From JAFGRU01 sp016934985 (GTDB taxonomy: Bacteria > Desulfobacterota > Desulfuromonadia > Desulfuromonadales > JAAYDE01): 64,000 nt of DNA. The position numbers were made by a program, and so were the translations under genes. Positions within the stretch are counted from its first letter, which is position 1. Every line of letters starts with the position of its first letter. Shown one piece after another: positions 18,862-27,114 of the stretch. The stretch covers positions 682,001 to 746,000 of the forward strand of contig CAXXJQ010000006.1 in assembly GCA_963665045.2 (NCBI GenBank), in the 5' to 3' direction. Under the pieces are notes generated by a model. It saw only the letters and a program-made list of their open reading frames with translations, did no database searches and was not told the origin of the DNA.

Positions 18862-21800
18862 TCAGCGTTCGTCACTGATTTCCGCCACCAGCTCCTTGAT
18901 CTCGTCGGCGGCGTAACCCTCGGCCTTGAGCGTCTCGGCAAAACGCTTCAGGACCTGCCGGGCCTGAAAAGATGAATGTTGTCCCTGCAGTTTGTAGAGA
19001 AGGCCATAGAGGTGATCGTTGAGGGGATCATTCTTAATTGCCTTTTCGGCCACCTGAATGGCTTTAGGCAAGCGCTGCTCTTTTACCAGCAGGTCACACC
19101 AGGAAAAAGCCATTTCCGTCATGGCGCCGGCCAGGGTTTCGCGGAAAGTGTGTATCAGGTCCTCCCCGACCACTTCCGTAGCAAAGCTTCCAGCCCACAA
19201 GGCCTCGGCTGAAGAAAAAGCATTGCCGGCCTGCCAGAATTCCTGAAGAGAGTAGTGATTAAGGCCTCGATTGACCCCATCAAAAAAATCGAGAGCATCA
19301 ACCCGGCAATGGGCCAGCCAGAGTATCCCCTTTTCTCTTTTAAGATAAAGATGGGCCGTGCCTTTTGGCAGGATATCGGAAGAAATCTTCCGCAGCCGTG
19401 AAACCAGAGCATCAAAATTCATCTTTACTGCCGCAGGGGAGCTGTCCGGCCAGAAATAGAGCTGAATAATTTCCTGCGGCAGCTTCAATTCGGGGGAGGC
19501 CAGAAGCAGATATAACAGTTCGCGTTTAAGGGGCGTAAGATCCTCGGCCTGAAGCAGGGTGGTGCCCCGGCACGAAATCTTGAAACCGCCGAGGCTTTGA
19601 ATATCGAGCAAAGGGATTGCGGTGCCGTCGTCAAGCAGCGAAAGGCCCAGGCGTTCAGCAGCCAGACTGCAAGCGTAATCCGCTTCGATATCATGGGCCA
19701 CGGCAAAACAAAGAACTTTTTCCATGGACTCCGGGTCCCACGCCCAAAAATGGCGGTAAGTATTGCGGCGCATCAACTTCATGCCAGTGACGATATCCGC
19801 TTTGGCCGGTCCCTCCATACCTGCATCCAGAAAAGCGACGGCACGGTGCAAAAGGCCGCAAGCTTCAAGGTATTCAGTCGGCATCTTCCGGGCATCTTCA
19901 ATACCACGACTCAACAGTTCCAAACCTTGGGCTCTCTTTCCGCCGCGGCAATGACAAGCCCCGGCCAGAAGCATATTCAGGGTCATGAAATAAAGCCCTC
20001 CGGACAGGTCCCGCAGGCGTTGCGACTCCTCGGCCGCCGCCAGGGCTTTCTCAGAATCTCCGCACAAGCTCAGAACCACGGCCCTAAGCTGAACCAGTTG
20101 GCTGCAAAGGTGCGGGCTTAACGGCGGCTGCGCAGCCAGAGCCTGGTCGGCGAGGGCCAGGGCCTTTTCGTAGCATCCCTGGTTGATGGCGATATCCATC
20201 TCCCACACATAGCAAAAAGGACCGGCTATGGATTGGAAAAACAACGTATTGCCATAGGCTTCAACGAGTTGATTTTTCTGCTCGAAATAATTGCGGAAAT
20301 CTCCTTCATGAAAGAGAAAATTGAACTGCATCATGCGGATGGACAAACAGTTGAATGTCCCGACTTCGACAAGATGGAGAAAAGGGGCGGCTTCCTCAAG
20401 AAAACCTCGCGCACGGGTATGGTGACCGGCGAAAATTTCGATATATCCCATGACCATGAGCAGCGTCGCTTCGAAATTTACCAGGCTCTTGTTTCTGGCC
20501 AGGCTGAGCGCCGTTGCGGCGTATCGGGTGGCCGTCTCCGTATCCGCCAGGAATATGCAATGGCCCATGGCCAGGCTGCGGGCAATCAGAATGGTTGTCG
20601 AAGTATCAAGGGCTTCATGAACTCGGGAGAAGAGGGCATCCGCCTTTTTAAGAAGCTCTTCCCCCTGCCGGTAATGTCCGGTGGTCGTGATGTGAATGGA
20701 AATCAGGTGGGAGAGGCTCAACAGCTCGCCAACCTCATCCGATTGGGCCGAAAACACCTGTAAAGCTTTTTGAAGGTGAGGCAAAGCTTGCGCCGGGGCA
20801 GAGTCGAGTTTGGCGAGGGCCAGAAAAAAAAGGCACCAACCCCGATCTTGGAGACAGGGCTCAGGAATCTGTTGCAGAATTGCATGGAGTGTCGCGGTTT
20901 GGTTGGTCTCCAGGAAGGACATGCCAATGTCCTTGAGAACACTCTCAATAATGTCATATTCACCGGCCCGGAGCAGATAACGTAATCCTTGGGGAGCATC
21001 CTCCCTTGCAAGACAGTAGCGGCCGGCACGCTTGAAAACATCGCGGACGGTCTCCGGCTCCAATTCCGCCAAAGCTTTTTCATAAAGAAATTGCCGGAAA
21101 AGATGATGAAGAGCGAAGGTTTCGTTTTTTAAATCAAGAGAACGAATAAAAATATTACGTCCCGCAAGACCGATGAGGTCTGCGCCAATTTGCCTTTGGC
21201 AGGTTAGTTCCACAGCCAGGTCGAGGTGAATCTCTTCCAGCAGGGAAAGAATCAAAAGGGGCCGTTGAAGGGGCCGTTCCAGTGGAGAGAAAATTTCCCG
21301 ACGGAAATAGTCAAGGATCTCCCGATGACTGTCGCCGCCGGGTTTGAACAACTTTGTCACAGGAAAATGAAGAGGCTGCTTTTTCATCTTCAGGCCAAAT
21401 AGTGCAACACCCATGATCCAGCCGTCCGTAGCCTGGCATATCTCGTCAACGGTCTCGTGACTGACATCGAGATGGAATACCTGGTGAAAGAATTCAGCGA
21501 TTTCACTTTTATCTAGGGCCAGGTCTTGATTAGATATATAAATTGAGCTTCCGACTTCGCCTCCCCACTGACCAATGGGTAACGGCTCCCGCGAAGAAAG
21601 AATGAAATGCAGTTTGGCCGGAGCAGCCTCCAGAAGTTTTTTCAAAATGGCCAGGCCGGATTCACTGGACAACAGAAAGTGGAGGTCATCAAAAACCATA
21701 TAGTGGTCATTTTTCAGGAAAGACCCCAGCCCTTTCAAAAAAAGGTCGGCCTCTTTCAGGAGATCGAACAGGCTGCATTCCCGCCCTCTTATTCCCGCAC

Positions 21801-22122
21801 TACTGGCAGTAACCGGGAAGGCAGGGTAAATACTGGTGATGCAGGTTTGAACGGATTTAAGAAAAAAGGCAGGATCAGTATCCTCGCTATTTACCTGATA
21901 CCAGACCGAGGGTATCTCGATGCGGTCGAGGTACTGCTTGATCAGCGTTGATTTTCCCTGGCCGGCCTGCGCCTCGATGACAATGGACTTAATCCCGGAG
22001 GCATTCCGGTTCAACAACTGGTTGACAATCCGCTCCCGCAAAAGGAATCGCGGGGTGTCAACCTGTGGGGGGAAAAATTTATCGGCTTTGATAGGTGTTC
22101 TGAGTTCCGAAGGTTTAAGCAT
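18862..22122 (-). CDS. MalT-like ATPase/SARP-BTAD transcriptional regulator
   Basis: This 1086-residue regulator has an N-terminal STAND-type ATPase with Walker A AQAGQGKST (51-59) and a Walker B-like YMVFDDLHF near 140, as in MalT. A helical TPR-like array covers about 380-830. From about 845 a winged-helix segment follows (LKRELLYLLLASP, FWPDSSP, FDALVSRLRK), then a bacterial transcriptional activator domain (BTAD) to the C-terminus (LAGAMTEMAFSWCDLLV). MalT itself ends in a LuxR helix-turn-helix, so this is the SARP-ended relative. The family senses a ligand through the ATPase/TPR part and activates transcription. Its gene lies immediately upstream of tolC and the giant gene on the same strand, which makes those its likely targets. 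A paralogue lies at the right edge of the window. Confidence 0.88.
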   Translation of the reverse strand: MLKPSELRTPIKADKFFPPQVDTPRFLLRERIVNQLLNRNASGIKSIVIEAQAGQGKSTLIKQYLDRIEIPSVWYQVNSEDTDPAFFLKSVQTCITSIYPAFPVTASSAGIRGRECSLFDLLKEADLFLKGLGSFLKNDHYMVFDDLHFLLSSESGLAILKKLLEAAPAKLHFILSSREPLPIGQWGGEVGSSIYISNQDLALDKSEIAEFFHQVFHLDVSHETVDEICQATDGWIMGVALFGLKMKKQPLHFPVTKLFKPGGDSHREILDYFRREIFSPLERPLQRPLLILSLLEEIHLDLAVELTCQRQIGADLIGLAGRNIFIRSLDLKNETFALHHLFRQFLYEKALAELEPETVRDVFKRAGRYCLAREDAPQGLRYLLRAGEYDIIESVLKDIGMSFLETNQTATLHAILQQIPEPCLQDRGWCLFFLALAKLDSAPAQALPHLQKALQVFSAQSDEVGELLSLSHLISIHITTTGHYRQGEELLKKADALFSRVHEALDTSTTILIARSLAMGHCIFLADTETATRYAATALSLARNKSLVNFEATLLMVMGYIEIFAGHHTRARGFLEEAAPFLHLVEVGTFNCLSIRMMQFNFLFHEGDFRNYFEQKNQLVEAYGNTLFFQSIAGPFCYVWEMDIAINQGCYEKALALADQALAAQPPLSPHLCSQLVQLRAVVLSLCGDSEKALAAAEESQRLRDLSGGLYFMTLNMLLAGACHCRGGKRAQGLELLSRGIEDARKMPTEYLEACGLLHRAVAFLDAGMEGPAKADIVTGMKLMRRNTYRHFWAWDPESMEKVLCFAVAHDIEADYACSLAAERLGLSLLDDGTAIPLLDIQSLGGFKISCRGTTLLQAEDLTPLKRELLYLLLASPELKLPQEIIQLYFWPDSSPAAVKMNFDALVSRLRKISSDILPKGTAHLYLKREKGILWLAHCRVDALDFFDGVNRGLNHYSLQEFWQAGNAFSSAEALWAGSFATEVVGEDLIHTFRETLAGAMTEMAFSWCDLLVKEQRLPKAIQVAEKAIKNDPLNDHLYGLLYKLQGQHSSFQARQVLKRFAETLKAEGYAADEIKELVAEISDER

Positions 22123-22846
22123 AGATAACCTTGGTCACTTCAGCAACATGTCAATATTCAATGCAGTCAAGGTGGGTTCAAATGAATTTTTTTGGCACAC
22201 TTTGGTCAAGTCCCCTCGGTGGCCCATGGAGCCTGCCGGTTGAATACCCGTTTGAAAAGCCCCCCCAACACGAGATGTTCCCAAGAAAAACATTTTTGGA
22301 AAACAATCCAGAGGGAAGGGGTTGGCTTTGACAAGGCCAATCCGGGAGGCTTCCCCCCATCTCATCCCAAGTGACTATCATATTTAACTTGAAAAAAGAA
22401 GCCAATCTTAAAATTTTCACAATATTTTCAATTTTGTAGGTTGTTGTTGGCAACTAACCCGGCAACACAAAATTGATTCGCACAACAGTCCAAAAATTGA
22501 GTCCGCTTAATTGCCCATGGTGGCCGCAAAAGGAAAAATAACCCCCGGATTGTCGATATTTTTTACATCTTCTTTAATCCTTTATTAATATTTGTTCTTT
22601 GTTTTTCTCCCTGAATTGGTATCAATTTTGTAAACATATGTTTTTAAACGTTTTTTTCATATTTTGATTGTCAATACTAATTGATGACAGTTTGTCGAAA
22701 AAGTTTACATTCTTGTCAATAGAAGTTTTTAGCTGGTTTTTTTATATAAAAATCAAACAGTTATGAGTTGGCCCGTCGATTGCTTATATAATCGATAACC
22801 TTTAAAAAGAATGCTTTTCTTTTGATTATATGGAAGGAATGACGTT
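22123..22846. other. long AT-rich intergenic region
   Basis: Between two divergent genes lie 724 bp without a convincing gene. Short open frames near 22135-22450 lack a good start and homology that I recognise. A hairpin-like segment is at about 22322-22340 (TTGGCTTTG/CAAGGCCAA) and C-rich tracts surround it. The right third is very AT-rich and holds the sigma-54 promoter of the PEP-CTERM gene. The promoter of the regulator gene on the minus strand could not be located. Confidence 0.6.
22768..22784 (+). promoter_or_regulatory. sigma-54 promoter of the PEP-CTERM gene
   Basis: TTGGCCCGTCGATTGCT fits the RpoN consensus TGGCAC-N5-TTGC, with GG and GC at the right spacing and one change (C for A) in the -24 box. 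The predicted start is near 22795, giving a leader of about 50 bases before the ATG at 22847. Sigma-54 control of PEP-CTERM genes is known from exosortase systems. Confidence 0.7.
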
Positions 22847-23449
22847 ATGAAAAAATTATTGTTCGGTCTAACGATCTTGTTGATCTTTGGATTTGTCTCG
22901 TCGGCAGCCGCCTATACGATTGAGGATGTCGGAGGGTTAGATTTGCTTCTTGGTTACACAACCCTTGGCAATAGCGGTGCAGATACCGAAGCGCAATGGA
23001 TAAATAGCGTTGTTGGCCCGGGTACTGTTGACAGTAATATAATTGAGGCCAACAAAGTGGAATTTACGGATTGGACAACTGCACAATATGAACAATATTT
23101 TCAGGAGGTTACTGGCGGCGTGGCAAATCAATACGCTTTTGAATTACCTGATGCAAATAGCTTCTTCTTGATTAAAACGGGTAACCAAAAAGATGCGGAC
23201 AATAATATACTTCCCGATACTTGGCTGTTCGATAATGTTGACAGCACCCTGTTTGGAACCTTTATTAATGGGTATACCTACACCCTCCCGGACAATACAA
23301 CAGTAACCTTTACCTTAAAGAACATTGAAAAAATTAGTCATATTTCTAAAACTGCTCCTGCTCCTGTCCCTGAGCCCTCTACAATCCTGCTTCTGGGTGG
23401 GGGTCTCCTTGGCCTGGGTATTTACGGCCGCAAGCGGGGCAAAAAATAA
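22847..23449 (+). CDS. PEP-CTERM sorting-domain protein
   Basis: The 200-residue exported protein has a signal peptide (MKKLLFGLTILLIFGFVSSAAA) and a clear C-terminal PEP-CTERM signal: VPEPSTILLLGGGLLGLGI followed by the basic end YGRKRGKK. Such signals are recognised by exosortase, which removes the tail and transfers the protein towards the cell surface or extracellular matrix. The mature part of about 140 residues has no domain I recognise; it is rich in Asn, Asp, Thr and aromatic residues. The start has the ribosome-binding site GGAAGGA. The gene stands alone with its own sigma-54 promoter and terminator. No exosortase gene is in the window, so it must be encoded elsewhere. Confidence 0.9.
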   Translation: MKKLLFGLTILLIFGFVSSAAAYTIEDVGGLDLLLGYTTLGNSGADTEAQWINSVVGPGTVDSNIIEANKVEFTDWTTAQYEQYFQEVTGGVANQYAFELPDANSFFLIKTGNQKDADNNILPDTWLFDNVDSTLFGTFINGYTYTLPDNTTVTFTLKNIEKISHISKTAPAPVPEPSTILLLGGGLLGLGIYGRKRGKK

Positions 23450-23476
23450 CAATTGTCGGAAAACTTGACATTTATT

Positions 23477-23506
23477 AGCGGGGTCGCATCGACCCCGCTT
23501 TTTTTG
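23477..23506 (+). terminator. rho-independent terminator of the PEP-CTERM gene
   Basis: AGCGGGGTCG and CGACCCCGCT form a perfect 10-bp stem with a CAT loop, followed by seven T. It starts 28 bp after the stop codon. Confidence 0.92.
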
Positions 23507-23637
23507 TTTTCTTTTGCCGGTTGAAACAACCCTGCGAACGGCTATCTTGACAGGCATCTCAACAAATAGCAGGATAATAACCCAGACAGGAAAATCAAAG
23601 TTTACAAAAACACTCTCATCGGAAGAAGCCATAAGCC

Positions 23638-25116
23638 ATGCGTCTGACCCTGAAAATTACAACGGCTATCCTGCTGGGTGTTGTCCTGGCCTTCTCGTTT
23701 CACAGCTACCTCTCCATCCAGCGCGAGAGAACCGAGCTGAAGGAAAGGCTGGGGCTTGAAGCGCTCCATCTGGGCCAGAGTCTGCGCGTGATGATGACCA
23801 ATATCTGGGCCATCGGCGGGGAGCAGGCCGCCCTCCGTTTTCTCAGCCACAGCAACATTGCCAGTGGAGCTTTCAGGGTTCGCTGGGTCTGGCTTGACCG
23901 TGAGGCGGAAAAACGCTTCCAACCGCAGGCCCCCAGAGACAAACTCACAGACCTCAGCCAAAAGAAAGAGGTTTCGGTTTTCCTTGAAACTCCGGCCGGC
24001 CGGGATTTTCTTGTAACCTACCTGCCAATAACAACGGACAGGGGCCGTCTCGGCGCCATCGAACTGAGCAAATCGCTGGACGACCTTCACGGTTATGTGC
24101 AGGAAAGTCTGCGCCGCTCCGCGTTGCTGATGGTAGCCACGGTTGCCTCGGGCCTTCTGCTGATGGCCTTGCTCGGCAGTCTCTGGATCAACCGGCCGGT
24201 GCGGAAGCTGGCCGAACAGGCGGAACGCATCGGCAGTGGTGACTTCTCTACGGCCGTAGATGTGACGGGACGGGATGAGCTCGCGGGCCTGGCTCTGGCT
24301 ATCGATCGCATGCGCTGTCAGCTGGCCGCCTCGCGCCAGGCTGAAAAGGAGGCTAATGAAGCCAAGCTCCAGGCCCTCGAAAAATTGCGCCACACAGAGC
24401 GGCTCGCCACACTGGGGCATCTTTCCGCCGGCATGGCCCACGAACTCGGCACCCCTCTGAATGTTATTTCCGGCCGCGCCAAATTGATTTCACAGCAGGA
24501 ACTTTCCGCCGAAGAGACCTCACGCTCGGCACGGATCATCGGCGAGCAGGCCGAGAGAATGAGCACCATCATCGGCCAGCTCCTCGACTTCGCCCGTCGC
24601 GGGCAGGCACGGAAACAGCCCGTGGAGCTGGGCGGACTGATTAAGGGCGTCACCGAATTGCTTGCGCCCACCTGCCGCAAACAGGCTGTTGAACTGAACT
24701 GGCCGGGCAGCGAAAACGCCGTTATTGTCAACGCTGATCCCGGTCAACTGCAGCAGGTGCTCCTGAATCTGGCCATGAACGGCATTCAGGCCATGCCCGA
24801 CGGCGGCATACTGACCCTGCGCCTGAAACGGGAGGAAAATCCCGTCCGTCCCGACTCCGGCACAACGGAGACAGGGCTCTGGTGCGCCGTCCAGGTTGAA
24901 GACCAGGGCCAGGGCATTTCATCAGAAGATTTGCCCCATATTTTCGATCCATTTTTTACCACCAAGGACGTGGGGCAGGGGACCGGCCTCGGACTGTCTA
25001 TCGCTTACGGCATCGTCGAGGAGCACGGCGGCTGGATCGATGTCGCCGCCAACCCCGGCCAGGGCAGCATTTTCAGCGTCTTTCTGCCGGAAACCCAAGG
25101 GGGAGAAAAATCCTGA
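23638..25116 (+). CDS. membrane sensor histidine kinase
   Basis: The 492-residue kinase has TM1 at about 6-25, a periplasmic sensor region to about 160, TM2 at about 162-185, a HAMP linker (about 185-240), and a HisKA domain with the phosphorylated His268 in GMAHELGTPLN. The HATPase_c domain has the N box (LNLAMNGIQAM), G1 (VEDQGQGIS), F (FDPFFTT) and G2 (GTGLGLSI) motifs. All catalytic parts are intact. Its stop codon overlaps the start of the next gene (TGATG), so it is translationally coupled to the sigma-54 activator, its evident partner. The periplasmic part resembles double-CACHE or simple loops but is not specific enough to name a signal. The neighbouring sigma-54 promoters (22768, 26891) are plausible targets of the pair. 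Confidence 0.93.
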   Translation: MRLTLKITTAILLGVVLAFSFHSYLSIQRERTELKERLGLEALHLGQSLRVMMTNIWAIGGEQAALRFLSHSNIASGAFRVRWVWLDREAEKRFQPQAPRDKLTDLSQKKEVSVFLETPAGRDFLVTYLPITTDRGRLGAIELSKSLDDLHGYVQESLRRSALLMVATVASGLLLMALLGSLWINRPVRKLAEQAERIGSGDFSTAVDVTGRDELAGLALAIDRMRCQLAASRQAEKEANEAKLQALEKLRHTERLATLGHLSAGMAHELGTPLNVISGRAKLISQQELSAEETSRSARIIGEQAERMSTIIGQLLDFARRGQARKQPVELGGLIKGVTELLAPTCRKQAVELNWPGSENAVIVNADPGQLQQVLLNLAMNGIQAMPDGGILTLRLKREENPVRPDSGTTETGLWCAVQVEDQGQGISSEDLPHIFDPFFTTKDVGQGTGLGLSIAYGIVEEHGGWIDVAANPGQGSIFSVFLPETQGGEKS

Positions 25117-26480
25117 TGGAAAAAGAACCCAAAGGTTCCATGCTCATTGTTGACGATGATCCGGCGTTGTGCGAATTGCTCGAAGAGACACTGACCCGCC
25201 GCGGCCATAAGGTTTTCAGTGTGCAGAATGTTCCGGCTGCCTTGGGCCTGCTTCAACATCAGGAGGTCGACGTAGTGTTGACCGACCTCAACATGCCGGG
25301 CAAAAACGGCATCGAATTCTGCGCTGAGCTCAATACCAATCGGCCGGATGTTCCGGTCGTTATCATGACCGCTTTCGGCTCCCTGGAAACAGCCATTGGC
25401 GCCCTTCGCGCCGGGGCTTACGATTTTGTTACCAAGCCGGTCGATTTTGACCTCCTCGGCTTTTCTCTGGAGCGGGCCCTTGAACATCGCCAGCTGCAGG
25501 AAAAAATCCGCTTGCTCAAGGACCAGGTCCGCCAGCAACAGACCGTCAATGAACTTCTGGGGGAAAGCCCCGCCATCCACATGGTCCGGGAGCAGATCAG
25601 CCGCGTTGCGGATCTGGAGACATCCATTCTGATCAGCGGCGAAAGCGGAACCGGCAAGGAGCTTGTCGCCCGCGCCCTGCACAACCAGAGCCGGCGCAGC
25701 AAAGGACCTTTTGTGGCCATCAACTGTGCCGCCCTGCCGGAAAACCTTCTTGAGAGCGAACTCTTCGGACACGTCCGCGGCGCCTTTACCGACGCCAGAG
25801 AAGACCGGCGCGGCCTTTTTGCCGAAGCATCCGGCGGCAGCCTCTTTCTCGATGAGATCGGCGAACTGCCCCTGCCGCTGCAGCCCAAACTCCTGCGCGT
25901 TCTGGAGGAACACAAAATTCGCCCCTTGGGAAGCAGCCGGGAGATAGAATGCGAGGTACGGATCATTACCGCCAGCCACCGGGACCTGAGCGAAGCAGTC
26001 AAATCAGGGGCTTTTCGCCAGGACCTTTTCTACCGTCTCAACGTTATTCAGATCGATATCCCGCCCTTGAGCGCCAGGGGCAACGACATTCTGCTCCTGG
26101 CCCAACATTTCATCTCGGAGCTGGCCGGAAAGTTCGGCAAATCGGTCACCGGCCTGGCTGAACCGGCGGCCCGCCGCCTGCTCGTCTATTCGTGGCCGGG
26201 CAATGTTCGCGAGCTGCGCAACGTCATAGAGCGGGCCGTTGCCCTTACCAGCCACAACCGCATCACCGTTCAGGATCTGCCCGAGCACCTGCAAAACCCC
26301 GACGGCGACATCCCTTTCCTGGACAACCCGCTCGACCCACTCTCCCTCCCCACCCTCGAACAACTTGAACGCCGCTACATCGGCCAGATTCTCGATCAGG
26401 TCGGCAATAACCGCACCCTGGCGGCCCGCATTCTCGGTGTCGACCGCAAAACCCTCTACCGCAAACTCAAGGAAGAATAA
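25116..26480 (+). CDS. NtrC-family sigma-54-dependent response regulator
   Basis: The 454-residue protein has a receiver domain (phospho-acceptor Asp about 56 in VLTDLNMPG, Lys in TKPVD), an AAA+ sigma-54 interaction domain with Walker A GESGTGKE and the loop GAFTDA in place of the textbook GAFTGA (a common variant), and a Fis-type helix-turn-helix at the C-terminus (NNRTLAARILGVDRKTLYRKL). It activates RpoN-dependent promoters when phosphorylated by the kinase encoded just upstream. The nearest target is probably the sigma-54 promoter at 26891, 410 bp downstream, which has a palindrome at enhancer distance. Confidence 0.94.
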   Translation: MEKEPKGSMLIVDDDPALCELLEETLTRRGHKVFSVQNVPAALGLLQHQEVDVVLTDLNMPGKNGIEFCAELNTNRPDVPVVIMTAFGSLETAIGALRAGAYDFVTKPVDFDLLGFSLERALEHRQLQEKIRLLKDQVRQQQTVNELLGESPAIHMVREQISRVADLETSILISGESGTGKELVARALHNQSRRSKGPFVAINCAALPENLLESELFGHVRGAFTDAREDRRGLFAEASGGSLFLDEIGELPLPLQPKLLRVLEEHKIRPLGSSREIECEVRIITASHRDLSEAVKSGAFRQDLFYRLNVIQIDIPPLSARGNDILLLAQHFISELAGKFGKSVTGLAEPAARRLLVYSWPGNVRELRNVIERAVALTSHNRITVQDLPEHLQNPDGDIPFLDNPLDPLSLPTLEQLERRYIGQILDQVGNNRTLAARILGVDRKTLYRKLKEE

Positions 26481-26490
26481 ATCTGTTCAC

Positions 26491-26532
26491 AAGTTTTAGG
26501 TGTTAAGTGTCAAGTGCTAAGTTTTAGGTGTT
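26491..26532. repeat. short direct repeat
   Basis: AAGTTTTAGGTGTT occurs at 26491-26504 and again at 26519-26532, 28 bp apart, with further related TTAAGTGTCAAGTG steps between. It lies just after the regulator gene. No function can be assigned. Confidence 0.6.
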
Positions 26533-26550
26533 TATAATCTTAGGTTTTCT

Positions 26551-26755
26551 CCCCTTGCGATGAAGCCGAAGAGGAGGAAACGTTTTGAGAACAGACGGAC
26601 AGTTGAGCGGTTTTTGCGAATCCTGGCCGTCCTCAAAACGTTTCTGGAGCGAAGGGAAGCCGCAGGCCGATTCGCGGGGTGTCCTTTTTCTGCTTACTCT
26701 TTTTGGACAAGCAAAAAGAGTAAGGCGTCGTCCGGGGACGCAACCCCGAATCCGG
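26551..26755 (+). repeat. structured dispersed repeat, copy A
   Basis: About 205 bp closely similar to 43601-43804. It contains three inverted repeats: ACGTTTTGAG/CTCAAAACGT enclosing an inner stem, TTACTCTTTTTG/CAAAAAGAGTAA, and CGGGG/CCCCG around ACGCAA. Compared with copy B, paired positions change together, so the fold is conserved. The open frames in it differ between the copies and are not genes. Confidence 0.85.
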
Positions 26756-26814
26756 AAGCTGAAAATTCAGCACGAATAGCCCTCATCAAAAAAACTCCAG
26801 CGAACCAACAAACC

Positions 26815-26847
26815 GGGGCATTCTGCCCCAAAGGGACAGAATGCCCC
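26815..26847. promoter_or_regulatory. palindrome, possible activator site
   Basis: GGGGCATTCTG and CAGAATGCCCC form a perfect 11-bp inverted repeat centred at 26831. It is about 87 bp upstream of the predicted start of the sigma-54 promoter, a usual distance for an NtrC-type enhancer site. Confidence 0.5.
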
Positions 26848-26890
26848 ACCCCAAGAACAGTATAAACTACTGATTTTATTAATTTCTTTG

Positions 26891-26907
26891 TTGGCACATG
26901 GATTGCC
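26891..26907 (+). promoter_or_regulatory. sigma-54 promoter
   Basis: TTGGCACATGGATTGCC matches the RpoN consensus TGGCAC-N5-TTGC exactly. The predicted transcription start is near 26918. It would produce the short RNA below and, by read-through, the response regulator-htrA operon. Confidence 0.82.
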
Positions 26908-26917
26908 CCTAGAAAAA

Positions 26918-27036
26918 GATGTTCGCCCCCTGAAAAACGAAACTTTTCCAGAAACAAGCTACCCCCCTCCGGGTACGCACCCATGCGATTTGCCTTTGGT
27001 CACGCAACCCCTCCGCGTGACCAAGGGCCTTTTTTC
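26918..27036 (+). ncRNA. predicted sigma-54-dependent small RNA with CCCUCC loops
   Basis: Between the sigma-54 promoter and a strong terminator lie about 118 bases with no plausible coding frame. Two hairpins can form: UACCC/GGGUA with the loop CCCUCC (26960-26975), and the terminator stem with the loop AACCCCUCC (27006-27014). Both loops are complementary to a Shine-Dalgarno sequence, a hallmark of some trans-acting small RNAs. The alternative is an attenuator leader for the response regulator-htrA genes 80 bp downstream. Expression has not been seen, only predicted. Confidence 0.5.
26996..27036 (+). terminator. rho-independent terminator
   Basis: TTGGTCACGC and GCGTGACCAA pair over 10 bp with a 9-base loop; GGGCC and six T follow. 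It lies between the sigma-54 promoter and the response regulator gene. Confidence 0.85.
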
Positions 27037-27114
27037 GGTGTTTCCCGGCAAGGGATTAAATGACTGAAACTATTCAGCACAAGGACTCGTGTCTCTCATG
27101 GAAAGAGAGGAATC

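Noticed and set aside
22135..22453. Three small minus-strand open frames upstream of the large regulator
   Set aside because: No good start, no domain, low-complexity composition; more likely intergenic.
26560..26865. Small open frames inside the structured repeats
   Set aside because: Their frames are not conserved between the two repeat copies, while the hairpins are.
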